A stretch of 42,958 bases of DNA from Gemmatimonadota bacterium (GTDB lineage: Bacteria > Gemmatimonadota > Gemmatimonadetes > Gemmatimonadales > GWC2-71-9): positions 1-42,958 of the forward strand of contig JAPULZ010000216.1 of NCBI GenBank assembly GCA_027294455.1, read 5' to 3'. The position numbers were made by a program, and so were the translations under genes. A model generated the notes under the pieces. That model made no database searches, had not been told where the DNA came from, and saw only the letters and a program-made list of their open reading frames with translations. Positions 34,927-42,958 of this stretch are shown piece after piece. Every line of letters begins with the position of its first letter. The first letter of the stretch is position 1.

Positions 34927-36281
34927 CCCTGGGTGCCACCATTCTGGTGATCGGTGTGCTCATCTTTGTGCACGAACTTGGTCATTTCATGGCCGCCAAG
35001 TCGGTGGGGATCGGCGTGTCGCGATTCTCCCTCGGACTCGGTCCCGTCATCAAGCCTCTCTCGTTCCGGCGAGGCGAAACGGAATACGTGGTGTCGTGGA
35101 TCCCGTTCGGCGGGTACGTGAAGATGGCGAGCAAGGAAGAACAGGAAGAGGTTGCGGGCAGCCTCGAGGGAGGAGCGGCCGGCGAGGTGTTTCCTCCGGA
35201 AAAGTTGTTCGAGAGCAAGCCCCTCTGGGCCCGAATCTTCGTGCTCTCCGCCGGCGTCGCGATGAACTTCTTGTTCGCGTGGGTGGTCTACGTCTTCATC
35301 AACGTCGCATTCCCGCGTATCGAGGATCCCACCACCACCATCGCCCGCATCGACGCCGAGCGGCTCCCGGCGGAGGCGAAGGAATTGACCGACCTTCCCG
35401 CCAACACGGAAATCCTCCGCATCAACGGCGACACGATTACGTCGTGGAACGACGTCCGCGACCGGATCCTCGATCCCACGTCGGACCAGCTCAGCTTCCA
35501 GTTTGCCGGTGCACGGCCGGTCATCCTGCCCATAGACGGATTCGCGATGGATGATCGGGTCGGCGTCTATCAGGCACTGGTTCCCCGGCGGGAACCCCGC
35601 ATCAGTCAGGTGGGGCAAGGCACACGGGCCGAGGCGGCGGGGTTTCAGGTGGACGATCTGGTGATCCGCGGCAACGGTCAAGCGATCGACTACTGGCTGC
35701 AGATGCAAGAGCTCATCCGCGCAAACCCCGATCAAACCATCGACTTCGTGGTCCGGCGGAACGGGGCCGAGGTCGCCCTGACGGCTGTGCCGGACGAAAC
35801 GACGGTGCGGGACCCCGCGACCGGCGAGGAAGAGATCGTGGGCTTTCTCGGTGTGAGCCCCGTCATCCGGGAAGTGCGGCTCGGATTCGGGGCGAGCGTT
35901 GGTGAGGGAGGCCGGCAGGTAATTGCCGACGCCCATCTCATCCTCGCCACGTTGAGCGGGCTCATCCGGGGGCGCCTTTCCCCGCGCGAGTTGGGTGGCC
36001 CCGTCCTGATCGGACAGATCTCCGGTGCCGTGGCCCGGCAGGGCTTGATCCCGCTGCTCGCGTTCATGGCGTTGTTCTCGGTCAACCTGGCGATTCTCAA
36101 CCTCTTGCCGATTCCCGTGCTCGACGGTGGGCAGCTCGTGTTTCTTCTCGTCGAAGGCGTGCGGGGCAAGCCCCTGCCGCTGGAGCTCCGCCTCCGGTTC
36201 AGCCAGTTCGGGCTGATCATTTTGCTGGGGATCATGGCTCTGGCGCTCACCAACGACCTGCTGCGGGTTTTCAGCTTCTAG
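34917..36281 (+). CDS. rseP: RIP metalloprotease RseP (site-2 protease family)
   Basis: The 454-residue membrane zinc protease carries HELGH (H19, E20, H23) in the first transmembrane span and NLLPIPVLDGGQLVF (LDG motif, third ligand) in a C-terminal span. A periplasmic PDZ domain covers about 195-270 (EAAGFQVDDLVIRGNGQAI), preceded by a second PDZ-like part near 120-180. Typical roles are intramembrane cleavage of anti-sigma factors and signal-peptide remnants; no anti-sigma gene is next to it. The GTG start lies ten bases inside dxr. It ends the plus-strand cluster. Confidence 0.92.
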   Translation: MLLTLGATILVIGVLIFVHELGHFMAAKSVGIGVSRFSLGLGPVIKPLSFRRGETEYVVSWIPFGGYVKMASKEEQEEVAGSLEGGAAGEVFPPEKLFESKPLWARIFVLSAGVAMNFLFAWVVYVFINVAFPRIEDPTTTIARIDAERLPAEAKELTDLPANTEILRINGDTITSWNDVRDRILDPTSDQLSFQFAGARPVILPIDGFAMDDRVGVYQALVPRREPRISQVGQGTRAEAAGFQVDDLVIRGNGQAIDYWLQMQELIRANPDQTIDFVVRRNGAEVALTAVPDETTVRDPATGEEEIVGFLGVSPVIREVRLGFGASVGEGGRQVIADAHLILATLSGLIRGRLSPRELGGPVLIGQISGAVARQGLIPLLAFMALFSVNLAILNLLPIPVLDGGQLVFLLVEGVRGKPLPLELRLRFSQFGLIILLGIMALALTNDLLRVFSF

Positions 36282-36301
36282 AGTGATTCCACATTAGTGA
36301 T
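36282..36301 (+). repeat. Dispersed 20-bp motif, copy 2
   Basis: AGTGATTC-cac-ATTAGTGAT starts at the base after the rseP stop. It matches copy 1 at 16575-16594 except for the central three bases. Confidence 0.55.
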
Positions 36302-36337
36302 TCTCGCAGGCGCAGAAGCGGGGAACGTACCGGCTAC

Positions 36338-36439
36338 GCATGCACGTAGGTCCCTCCGCGCGCTGTGGTTTTCATGGTGTCCCGTCATCCCAATCGTGTC
36401 CATGAGAACCAACGCGCGCTCCAGGACCTACGTGCATGC
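36338..36439. repeat. Long inverted repeat (40-base arms)
   Basis: Arms at 36338-36377 and 36400-36439 are separated by 22 bases. The outer 16 bases (GCATGCACGTAGGTCC) are perfect, followed by four mismatches, a 6-base GC-rich match, two mismatches and then 11 of 12 matches. A transcript of either strand would form a large hairpin. There are no T runs, so a classical terminator is not obvious; a palindromic extragenic or MITE-like element is possible. Confidence 0.7.
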
Positions 36440-36614
36440 TACGCAGCGACACTAACTGCAGGGACCGATGGTCTCGCTCCTGAGCTGGATGTTGGTTGAT
36501 GCGCAGTGCGCCGGTAGCGCTCGGAGCGCGCTGTCGGTGTGCTGCGTATCAAGGCGAGACACTGCGAAGCCCGCGACGCGTCAGGGCGGCACCGGTGCTG
36601 CTACGCATCAAGCC

Positions 36615-37595
36615 TCACCCCCGCTGGACCAAGAGCACGAAGAGGATCGCCACCGCCACAACCAGGGTGACGGCGGCCGCGGGCCAGACCCATTTGGGCA
36701 GCCGCCGCGCCGGAGACAGAGCGGCGAGTCCGTCGGCGCCGAAGGTCGAGGTCCGTCGTTCGGGGTCGCGGATGTCCTCGAGTTCCGCCAGCAGGGCCGC
36801 TGCCGACGGGTAGCGGTCGTCGGGTTGCTTGGCGAGAAGCCGCAGGACGATGCGTTCCAGGCGCATGGAGATGTCGGGTCGCTTGACCCGTGGGGCCTCG
36901 GGCGGTTCTTCGACATGCATCCGGGCGAGCTCGAACCAGTCGGTCGAGCTAAAAGGCACGGTGCCGGTCACGGCCTTGTACAGGGTGACCCCGAGGGCAT
37001 ACAGGTCGCTCCGCCCATCCAGCTTGCGGCCCTGGGCCTGTTCCGGAGAGATGTAGTGCGGGGTACCGATGGTCATGTTCTGCCCGGTCGCGGAGACGTA
37101 GCCCGAGATGGCCCGGGCGATCCCGAAGTCCGCCACCACCGGCCGGCCGTCGGCGGCCAGCAGGATATTTTCCACCTTGATGTCGCGATGAATGAATCCG
37201 GCGCTGTGGGCGAAATCGAGGGCGCGGGCCACGCAGGCAGCCAGGTCGATCACCTCGTCCTCCCCCATGGGTCCCCCGGCCTCCAGCCGATCGGCCAGGG
37301 ACTCGGGATGGTAGTCCATGGCGAAGTAGGTGATGCCCCGGTCCCGGCCCACCTCGAGGATCTGCACGATGTTGGGATGGACGAACTCGGAGGCGATCTG
37401 GAACTCGTTGCGGAAGCGGCTCTCGAACTGGGGGTCCCCGGCATACCGGGGTCGCAGCACCTTGATGGCCACCTGGGTGCCCTCTGTGTTGAGGTGCCCC
37501 TGGTAGATCCAGGTGAGGCCGCCGGTGCCGATCAGGCGGTCTACCACGCAGTTGCCCAGCGTTTGGCCCACCAGCTCTTGCGGATCTAGACTCAC
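36615..37595 (-). CDS. Membrane-anchored serine/threonine protein kinase
   Basis: The 326-residue protein is a Hanks-type kinase. Residues 10-290 hold a glycine loop (LIGTGGLTWIYQG), the ATP-binding K45 in VAIK, the catalytic loop HRDIKVEN (D138, N143; valine where proline is usual), the DFG motif at 156-158 and GTPHYISPEQ. One transmembrane helix (about 302-323) lies near the end, leaving only a few residues outside, so there is no external sensor domain such as PASTA. The start is GTG with AAAGG six bases upstream. It is divergent from rpsO across a short AT-rich region; targets are unknown. Confidence 0.9.
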   Translation of the reverse strand: MSLDPQELVGQTLGNCVVDRLIGTGGLTWIYQGHLNTEGTQVAIKVLRPRYAGDPQFESRFRNEFQIASEFVHPNIVQILEVGRDRGITYFAMDYHPESLADRLEAGGPMGEDEVIDLAACVARALDFAHSAGFIHRDIKVENILLAADGRPVVADFGIARAISGYVSATGQNMTIGTPHYISPEQAQGRKLDGRSDLYALGVTLYKAVTGTVPFSSTDWFELARMHVEEPPEAPRVKRPDISMRLERIVLRLLAKQPDDRYPSAAALLAELEDIRDPERRTSTFGADGLAALSPARRLPKWVWPAAAVTLVVAVAILFVLLVQRG

Positions 37596-37621
37596 GCTGA
37601 CCTTTACATGCTTTTGGAGTC

Positions 37622-37676
37622 GGGCTACATTTGTAAGTTAATGTAATTTAGGGCGATGCGAAAAATTCGTGGCCCG
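37622..37676. promoter_or_regulatory. AT-rich divergent promoter region, kinase / rpsO
   Basis: The 104-base gap between the divergent kinase and rpsO starts has a clearly AT-richer centre (around 37628-37650, for example TTGTAAGTTAATGTAATTTA). Promoters for both directions are expected here, but I cannot assign a -35/-10 pair with proper spacing. Confidence 0.35.
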
Positions 37677-37699
37677 CGGTTTGTGAGGATACACTTTGA

Positions 37700-37960
37700 A
37701 TGAGCTTTGACAAACAGGCAGTGGTCCGTAAGTACCAGGCGAACGAGACGGACACCGGGTCGGTCTCGGTCCAGGTCGCCGTGTTGACTGCGCGGATCAA
37801 CTATCTGACAGACCACTTTCGGGCCCATAAGAAGGATCACCACGGGCGGCGCGGTTTGTTGACGATGGTCAGCAAGCGTCGCCGTCTGTTGGTGTACCTT
37901 CGGCGCACCGATCTGGGTGGTTATCGCAAGCTCATCGACGAGCTCGGCCTCAGACACTAG
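37700..37960 (+). CDS. rpsO: 30S ribosomal protein S15
   Basis: The 86-residue protein is close to the standard 89. It carries [53 protein letters not shown] and the terminal [12 protein letters not shown]. It binds 16S rRNA helix 22 early in 30S assembly. GAGG lies about ten bases before the ATG. It precedes pnp, the common rpsO-pnp arrangement. Confidence 0.95.
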   Translation: MSFDKQAVVRKYQANETDTGSVSVQVAVLTARINYLTDHFRAHKKDHHGRRGLLTMVSKRRRLLVYLRRTDLGGYRKLIDELGLRH

Positions 37961-37977
37961 TCGCTTTCCGCGGGTCG

Positions 37978-38000
37978 GGTACCGGAACAGGTCCGGTGCC
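37978..38000 (+). terminator. Hairpin between rpsO and pnp
   Basis: A 9-bp stem with one G-T pair (37978-37986 with 37992-38000) and a 5-base loop follows the rpsO stop. Only a short T stretch follows, so it may act as a leaky terminator or RNA-processing site ahead of pnp, as the rpsO-pnp spacer does in E. coli. Confidence 0.5.
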
Positions 38001-38029
38001 GTTTCGAGGCTCATTTTCCTGGGATAACA

Positions 38030-40114
38030 ATGGTACACGAAGTCAAGCGAACGTTCGCTGGGCGTCCCTTTCATGTGGAAACGGGACGGCTCGCGAAGCA
38101 GGCGGCAGGCAGTGCGCTGGTACGTTACGGAGATACGATGGTCCTCGCGGCCATCACGGTCACCGACAAGATCTCCCACCTTCCGTTCTTCCCTCTCACA
38201 GTCGAGTATCGCGAAAAGACCTATGCCGCGGGCAAGTTCCCCGGAGGGTTCATCAAGCGCGAGGGCCGGCCGAGCGATGAAGAAATTCTGGCTGCCCGGC
38301 AAATCGACCGGACACTGCGACCGTTGTTCCCCAAGGGATTCAAGAACGAAGTCCAGGTCTTCGTGTACGTCCTGTCCGCGGATCAGGAAAACGACGCCGA
38401 TACCATCGGCCTGATCGCTGCTTCGACGGCGATGGCCGTGTCGAAGGTGCCGTGGAATGGCCCGGTGGCGGCCGTGCGGATCGGCCGCGTTGACGGCGAA
38501 TGGGTCGTGAACCCCACGTTCGAACAGCTCGACAACTCGGAGCTCGACCTGGTGGCGGCGGGGCGCAAGGGCTCGCTCATGATGGTAGAGGGCGGAGCGC
38601 TGGAGCTCGCCGAAGATGCGCTGGCCGACGCCCTCATCGAGGCACAGAAAGCCATCGATGAGCTGATTGGCTACGAAGAGGAGGTCATCGGCGCCGTCGA
38701 TGTGAAGAAGATCGAGTGGACCAAGGATGAAATCCCCGAAGAGATCGCGGCTCGGGTCCGAGAACTGGCCGAGGCCAAGATGCAGGAGGCACTCTTCGGC
38801 AGCGACAAGCAGCAGCGGATGGAGAACGTGGAGGCGCTGCGCAAGAACGTGCGCACGGAATTGGTGGAGGAGTTCCCCGAGGGCGACCGTAAGGTCGCCG
38901 ACGCGCTGTACGAGCTGGAAGCCGAGATCACCCGGTCGCGCATCGTGGAAGCGGGCGAACGGGTCGACGGGCGAGACAGCGAGACAGTGCGTCCCATCGA
39001 GTGTCAGGTCAGTCTGCTGCCACGGGTCCACGGCTCGGCCGTGTTTCAGCGCGGCGATACCCAGGCGCTGGTCACCACGACCCTGGGGACGGTGTCCGAC
39101 GAGCAGCGGGTCGACAACATCGACCTGAAGGAAGAGACCAGTAAGAGCTTCATGCTCCACTACAACTTCCCGCCGTTCTGTGTCGGAGAGGTCCGACCGA
39201 TCCGCGGCGTGTCACGCCGGGAGATCGGACATGGCAATCTGGCCGAGCGGGCAATCCAGCCGCTCCTGCCGCCGTACGAAGATTTTCCCTACACCATCCG
39301 CCTCGTCTCGGAGGTCCTCGAATCCAACGGATCGTCGTCGATGGCCACGGTGTGCGGTGGGTCGCTCGCGTTGATGGATGCGGGCGTGCCGCTCAAGGGG
39401 CACTGCGCCGGTGTGGCCATGGGCCTCATCAAGGAGGGGGACAAGGTGGTCATCCTCACCGACATTCTTGGAAGCGAAGACCATCTGGGCGACATGGATT
39501 TCAAGGTGGCGGGCACGCGCGACGGGATCACGTCGGTTCAGATGGACATCAAGATCGACGGATTGGACTTGGCAACCCTGCGTGAAGCCCTCGCCCGTGC
39601 GAACACGGCGCGGATGCACATCTTGAGCGAGATGGAGAAGGCCTTGCCGGCACCGCGGGAAGACCTGTCGCGGTTCGCGCCGCGCATCATCACGCTGCAG
39701 ATCAACCCGCAGAAAATCGGCGACATTATCGGTCCCAAGGGCAAGACGATTCGGGGCATTCAACAAGAAACCGGTGCCAGCATCAACGTGGAAGATTCGG
39801 GCATCGTCACGATTTCGGCGGTCGACGGTAGCGCCGGCGCCAAAGCCAAAGCGATGATCGAAGGCCTCGTGCAGGAGCCCGAGGTCGGAAAGATCTACGA
39901 GGGGCCGGTCAAGAGCACCACGACCTTCGGGGCGTTCGTGGAAATCATGCCCGGGACGGAAGGTCTGTTGCACATTTCCGAACTGGCGCACGATCGCGTG
40001 GAGAAAACGGAAGACGTCGTCAAGAAGGGCGACATGGTTCGCGTGAAGTTGTTGAGCATGGACGACCGCGGCCGGATGAAACTGTCTCGCAAGGCGCTGC
40101 TCGAGAGCGATTAG
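38030..40114 (+). CDS. pnp: Polyribonucleotide nucleotidyltransferase (PNPase)
   Basis: The 694-residue phosphorolytic 3'-5' exoribonuclease has two RNase PH domains (about 1-220 and 310-540) linked by a helical part, a KH domain (near 550-615, IGDIIGPKGKTIRGIQQETGA) and a C-terminal S1 domain (near 620-690, VKSTTTFGAFVEIMPGTEGLLHISEL). FFPLTVEYREKTYAAGKFPGGFIKREGRPSD in the first domain and DILGSEDHLGDMDFKVAGT in the second are diagnostic. The acidic-tail extension seen in some lineages is absent. It abuts the M16 peptidase gene directly (TAG then ATG). Confidence 0.95.
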   Translation: MVHEVKRTFAGRPFHVETGRLAKQAAGSALVRYGDTMVLAAITVTDKISHLPFFPLTVEYREKTYAAGKFPGGFIKREGRPSDEEILAARQIDRTLRPLFPKGFKNEVQVFVYVLSADQENDADTIGLIAASTAMAVSKVPWNGPVAAVRIGRVDGEWVVNPTFEQLDNSELDLVAAGRKGSLMMVEGGALELAEDALADALIEAQKAIDELIGYEEEVIGAVDVKKIEWTKDEIPEEIAARVRELAEAKMQEALFGSDKQQRMENVEALRKNVRTELVEEFPEGDRKVADALYELEAEITRSRIVEAGERVDGRDSETVRPIECQVSLLPRVHGSAVFQRGDTQALVTTTLGTVSDEQRVDNIDLKEETSKSFMLHYNFPPFCVGEVRPIRGVSRREIGHGNLAERAIQPLLPPYEDFPYTIRLVSEVLESNGSSSMATVCGGSLALMDAGVPLKGHCAGVAMGLIKEGDKVVILTDILGSEDHLGDMDFKVAGTRDGITSVQMDIKIDGLDLATLREALARANTARMHILSEMEKALPAPREDLSRFAPRIITLQINPQKIGDIIGPKGKTIRGIQQETGASINVEDSGIVTISAVDGSAGAKAKAMIEGLVQEPEVGKIYEGPVKSTTTFGAFVEIMPGTEGLLHISELAHDRVEKTEDVVKKGDMVRVKLLSMDDRGRMKLSRKALLESD

Positions 40115-41377
40115 ATGAAGGCGGGACTCGACACCGAGAAGCTGGACGAGGGTCTCTACCGCACCACCGCGCAAAACGGTGTCACCGTTATCTCGGAGGC
40201 GATTTCCGGGGTGCGTTCCGTGGCGGTGGGAATGTGGGTGAGGACCGCGTCCGCCCACGAGCCGCCTTCTCGCATGGGCGTGTCCCATCTTCTCGAGCAC
40301 ATGGTGTTCAAAGGTACCGAGCGGCGGACGGCTCGGGACATTGCCCTGGAGCTCGAGGCCCGGGGCGGCTCTCTCGACGCGTTCACCGCCAGAGAACACA
40401 CATCGTATCAAGCCCGCGTGCTGGACGAGGATCTTCCACGTGCGCTCGATGTCCTGACGGACCTCGTACGCAATCCCACCTTGCGGGAGGCGGACCTCGA
40501 GCTGGAACGCAAAGTGATCTTGGAGGAGATCGCCGCCGTGGAGGACATGCCCGACGATCTGGTCTTCGATATCCACGGATCAACGCTGTGGCCCGACCAC
40601 CCCTACGGGTTTTCCATTTTGGGGACCCGCGAAACGGTCGATGCGTTGGCGGCGACGGATATCAAGGCGCTGCACGGACGAGCATATCATCCCCGGCAAG
40701 TGGTGATCGCCGCGGCGGGAAGCCTCAATCACGAGGTCTTGCTCAAGCTGTTGAGCAAATGCGGCTGGTTCACGTTCGAACCCGGCCCCGATCCGGCGAC
40801 GGTCGAGCCGGTCCCGCCGGCGAAGCGTACGGTGCGGCATGTCGAACGGGAATTGGCGCAGACCCACATCGTCATGGGCACCGACACGTTCCCGTACGAA
40901 GACGCACGACGCTATCCCCTCATGTTGCTGAACACCGTGCTCGGCGCTGGGATGTCGAGTAGGCTCTTCCAGCGGGTGCGCGAGGAGCTGGGTTTGGCCT
41001 ACGCCGTGTATTCGTTTCATTCCTTTTACGAACACGCGGGCGTGAGCGGTGTGTACGTTGGCACGCGGCCCGCCGAGGCGCGCCAGGCGATCGAGGCGAT
41101 CGAGGAGGAGTTGGCGAAGCTGGCGACAGAAGGCCTGTCGGGACAGCCGCTGGCCGAAGTGAAGCAGCAACTCAAAGGACAAGTCACGCTGGGTTTGGAG
41201 AGTCCTGCCGCCAGAATGTATCGGGCGGCCGGCGTCGTGTTGTACAAACAGGATTACAAGACGATCGACCAGGTCTTGACGGAGATCTCGGACGTGAGTT
41301 CGGATCGGGTTGCCGCGGTGGCAGAGGAATTCTTCGATCCCGAGCGGCAGACCGTCGTATCGCTGGGACCCGGGTGA
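40115..41377 (+). CDS. M16-family zinc peptidase (processing-peptidase-like)
   Basis: The 420-residue protein has the inverted zinc motif HLLEH (H58, E61, H62) with the third ligand E138 in ILEEIAAVED, 76 residues after H62, as in single-domain mitochondrial-processing-peptidase relatives. The C-terminal half carries the second M16 fold with the R/Y segment SSRLFQRVREELGLAYAVYSFH. There is no signal peptide, so a cytoplasmic role is expected. It begins at the base after the pnp stop; a downstream partner of pnp is common in several phyla. Substrate unknown. Confidence 0.9.
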   Translation: MKAGLDTEKLDEGLYRTTAQNGVTVISEAISGVRSVAVGMWVRTASAHEPPSRMGVSHLLEHMVFKGTERRTARDIALELEARGGSLDAFTAREHTSYQARVLDEDLPRALDVLTDLVRNPTLREADLELERKVILEEIAAVEDMPDDLVFDIHGSTLWPDHPYGFSILGTRETVDALAATDIKALHGRAYHPRQVVIAAAGSLNHEVLLKLLSKCGWFTFEPGPDPATVEPVPPAKRTVRHVERELAQTHIVMGTDTFPYEDARRYPLMLLNTVLGAGMSSRLFQRVREELGLAYAVYSFHSFYEHAGVSGVYVGTRPAEARQAIEAIEEELAKLATEGLSGQPLAEVKQQLKGQVTLGLESPAARMYRAAGVVLYKQDYKTIDQVLTEISDVSSDRVAAVAEEFFDPERQTVVSLGPG

Positions 41378-41402
41378 TCGCCGTTCCTAGACGAGCCGGA
41401 AC

Positions 41403-42515
41403 ATGATCATAGGCGTCCCCCGAGAGATCAAACAAGACGAGAATCGCGTGGCTCTGGTACCGTCCGGCGTCGAAGCGCTGGTAGCCGATGGCCATACAGT
41501 GCTGGTGCAACGGCAGGCGGGTGCCGGCAGCGGGTTTGCCGAAGACACCTATGTGGCCGCAGGAGCCACCGTCGTCGCCGAAGCGGCGGCGGTGTGGGAG
41601 CAGGCCGAAATGATCATGAAGGTGAAGGAGCCCATCGAGCCGGAATGGCCCATGATGTGTGCCGGGCAGGTCATCTTCACCTACTTCCATTTTGCCGCCA
41701 GCGAGGCCCTCACTCGCGCCGTAGTGGACTCCGGCGCCGTCGCCGTCGCGTATGAGACCGTCCAGCTGCCTTCCGGTGAGCTGCCGCTGCTCACCCCCAT
41801 GAGCGAGGTGGCGGGACGGATGGCAGTGCAGGAGGGTGCCAAGTACCTGGAAGCCGTCAGCGGGGGCCTCGGCGTCCTCCTCGGAGGGGTCCCCGGTGTG
41901 ATGCCGGCCAACGTGCTCATTCTCGGGGGTGGCGTTGTGGGCACCAATGCCGCGAAGATGGCTGCCGGCCTGGGCGCCAACGTCACTCTGCTCGACCTGT
42001 CCCTGGATAGGCTTCGCTACCTGTCCGACGTGATGCCGGCCAACGTGACCTTGCTGCACTCGAATCGCCATACAATCCTGGAGGAGCTGGCCCGGGCTCA
42101 GCTGGTCATCGGCGCGGTGCTGCTCCCCGGGGCCAAGGCGCCGAAACTGGTGCGGCGCGAAGATCTTGCGGTCATGACCGAGGGTTCCGTCATCGTCGAC
42201 GTGGCCGTCGATCAGGGCGGCTGTGTGGAAACGGCCAGGCCCACCACCCACGAGGCCCCCACCTACGTCGTCGACGGGGTGATCCACTACGCCGTGGCCA
42301 ACATGCCGAGCGGCGTACCGAGAACGTCCACCCTTGCCTTGACCAACGCCACTTGTCCCTACGCGCGGCGGCTGGCTGGGCGGGGCTGGCGGACGGCTTG
42401 CAGGGAGGACTCCGCCCTCTTCCAGGGCCTCAACATCATCGAAGGAGCGGTGGTCTATCCGGGGGTGGCAGAGGCTTTTTCCATGGAGCTGGTCGACCCC
42501 AACGAGCTGGTCTAA
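41403..42515 (+). CDS. ald: Alanine dehydrogenase
   Basis: The 370-residue length is exactly the family norm. It catalyses NAD-dependent interconversion of L-alanine and pyruvate plus ammonia. The N-terminal domain starts MIIGVPREIKQDENRVAL and has the substrate-binding MKVKEP segment; the nucleotide fold shows LILGGGVVGTNAAKMAAGLG, followed by LLPGAKAPKLV and the C-terminal text IHYAVANMPSGVPRTSTLALTNATCPY. It starts 25 bases after the M16 gene. Physiologically it links alanine catabolism to pyruvate. Confidence 0.94.
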   Translation: MIIGVPREIKQDENRVALVPSGVEALVADGHTVLVQRQAGAGSGFAEDTYVAAGATVVAEAAAVWEQAEMIMKVKEPIEPEWPMMCAGQVIFTYFHFAASEALTRAVVDSGAVAVAYETVQLPSGELPLLTPMSEVAGRMAVQEGAKYLEAVSGGLGVLLGGVPGVMPANVLILGGGVVGTNAAKMAAGLGANVTLLDLSLDRLRYLSDVMPANVTLLHSNRHTILEELARAQLVIGAVLLPGAKAPKLVRREDLAVMTEGSVIVDVAVDQGGCVETARPTTHEAPTYVVDGVIHYAVANMPSGVPRTSTLALTNATCPYARRLAGRGWRTACREDSALFQGLNIIEGAVVYPGVAEAFSMELVDPNELV

Positions 42516-42534
42516 GAGCCGGTAACTCTCCATC

Positions 42535-42563
42535 TTGTCAGAACTTAGCTCCAGCACTAAATT
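42535..42563 (+). promoter_or_regulatory. Predicted mreB promoter
   Basis: TTGTCA (42535-42540) and TAAATT (42558-42563) are 17 bases apart, shortly after the ald stop. The start site would be near 42570, leaving a leader of about 67 bases that contains the hairpin at 42592-42610. Confidence 0.5.
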
Positions 42564-42591
42564 TAGGGCCCTCGCCCGACCGCCCGGGAGT

Positions 42592-42610
42592 GGCGGGGGT
42601 CGAACCCGCC
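42592..42610 (-). other. Hairpin resembling a tRNA T-arm
   Basis: Read on the minus strand the segment is GGCGGG-TTCGACC-CCCGCC: a stem of five to six base pairs with a 7-base TTCGANN loop, as in a tRNA T-arm. No acceptor partner, anticodon arm or CCA is found on either side, so this is not a complete tRNA. It may just be a leader or terminator hairpin. Confidence 0.3.
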
Positions 42611-42636
42611 ATCGTCTTCACCGAAAACGACCGAAT

Positions 42637-42958
42637 ATGCCCTGGCCGAAATTCAACATCGGGAGCTTCCTGCCGGCCACGGAAATCGCGGTAGACTTGG
42701 GCACGTCCAATACCCTCATCTACGTGCGCGGCCAGGGGATCGTGTTGAACGAGCCCTCGGTTGTGGCGATCCGGAAAGTTGACAACAAGGTCCAGGGAAT
42801 CGGCCTGGAGGCCAAGCGGATGCTGGGCCGGACCCCCGAGGGCATCGTCGCGGTGCGGCCGCTGAAAGACGGCGTGATCGCCGATTTCGACATCACCGAG
42901 AAGATGCTCCGGTATTTTCTTTCGTCGATCATCAACCAGCATGTGTTTCGAGTCAAAC
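42637..42958 (+). CDS. mreB: Rod shape-determining protein MreB (3' end outside window)
   Basis: The frame runs to the window edge without a stop and gives the first 107 residues. They contain the phosphate-1 motif [29 protein letters not shown], the segment [30 protein letters not shown] and [11 protein letters not shown], all characteristic of MreB, the actin-like filament that guides lateral wall synthesis. The ATG at 42637 has no obvious ribosome binding site; [12 protein letters not shown] is a slightly extended N-terminus that could include the membrane-binding helix. In many bacteria mreC, mreD and rodA follow. Confidence 0.9.
   Translation, partial: MPWPKFNIGSFLPATEIAVDLGTSNTLIYVRGQGIVLNEPSVVAIRKVDNKVQGIGLEAKRMLGRTPEGIVAVRPLKDGVIADFDITEKMLRYFLSSIINQHVFRVK

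Larger units (their letters stand above)
36282..36614. other. Gene-free convergent spacer between rseP and the Ser/Thr kinase
   Basis: These 333 bases hold no reading frame I can support. They contain the dispersed motif at the left end, the long inverted repeat at 36338-36439, and three copies of GCTACGC (36333, 36438 and 36600). The right part also carries two loosely similar GTGCTGC...ATCAAG segments (about 36538 and 36595). Confidence 0.6.

Noticed and set aside
37625..39160. Open 511-codon minus-strand frame opposite rpsO and pnp
   Set aside because: His/Asp/Gln-rich translation without recognisable domains, fully opposite conserved pnp coding sequence.
41184..42557. Open 457-codon minus-strand frame opposite ald
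   Set aside because: Antisense to a canonical alanine dehydrogenase, with no recognisable motif.
42584..42660. Complete tRNA or tmRNA gene on the minus strand
   Set aside because: Only a T-arm-like hairpin is present; no matching acceptor strand, anticodon arm, D-arm or tmRNA 5' GGTTTCGACG-like sequence was found.
1..42958. CRISPR arrays, defence islands, insertion sequences or prophage
   Set aside because: No regularly spaced repeats and no cas, nuclease-defence, transposase, integrase or phage-type protein was seen anywhere in the window.

Overview
This is a GC-rich bacterial chromosomal window with mostly short intergenic gaps, start/stop overlaps of 1 to 10 bases, several GTG starts and many weak Shine-Dalgarno sites. 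Paired PadR regulators and very large MacB/FtsX-like 'orphan' permeases with an N-terminal prefix domain, an outer-membrane-type beta barrel, CsgG, bactofilin and a PASTA-less membrane Ser/Thr kinase suggest a diderm from the Gemmatimonadota/Acidobacteriota part of the tree. That placement is an inference from gene content; no rRNA is present. No transposase, integrase, CRISPR array, complete tRNA or phage gene was seen.

Layout. 1-4914: a 5'-truncated gene, a secreted beta-barrel protein, a bactofilin, a small membrane protein, a CsgG-family secreted protein, a pilin-like membrane-anchored protein and a lone receiver domain. 4956-16551: an accessory block with two PadR-permease modules (PadR1-ADOP1 and PadR2-ADOP2) around a secreted M1 aminopeptidase, a secreted M14 carboxypeptidase and a DUF4097 repeat protein. 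Each PadR gene has a palindromic operator on its promoter, and each permease has an internal in-frame start with a well-spaced ribosome binding site at the prefix/permease junction. 16682-19215 (minus): acetyl-CoA synthetase, interrupted by one in-frame TAG, followed two bases later by a secreted DUF2911 protein.

19306-28129: aroA-cmk-rpsA, a strong terminator, then a biotin-dependent acyl-CoA carboxylase operon (carboxyltransferase, biotin carboxylase, biotin carrier) with an RNA m5U methyltransferase gene between the last two, joined by 4-base overlaps. 28196-36281: a long translation and envelope cluster, rplM-rpsI-rpsB-tsf-pyrH-frr-uppS-cdsA-dxr-rseP. 36282-36614: a gene-free convergent spacer with a large inverted repeat. 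36615-37595 (minus): Ser/Thr kinase, divergent from rpsO-pnp-M16 peptidase-ald, and finally the start of mreB, cut by the window edge.

The window is mainly housekeeping. The less ordinary signals are the duplicated PadR/permease architecture with its operators and dual starts, the amber codon in acs, a short repeat shared by the two convergent spacers, the methyltransferase inside the carboxylase operon, and matching charged tails on ribosomal proteins S1 and S2.
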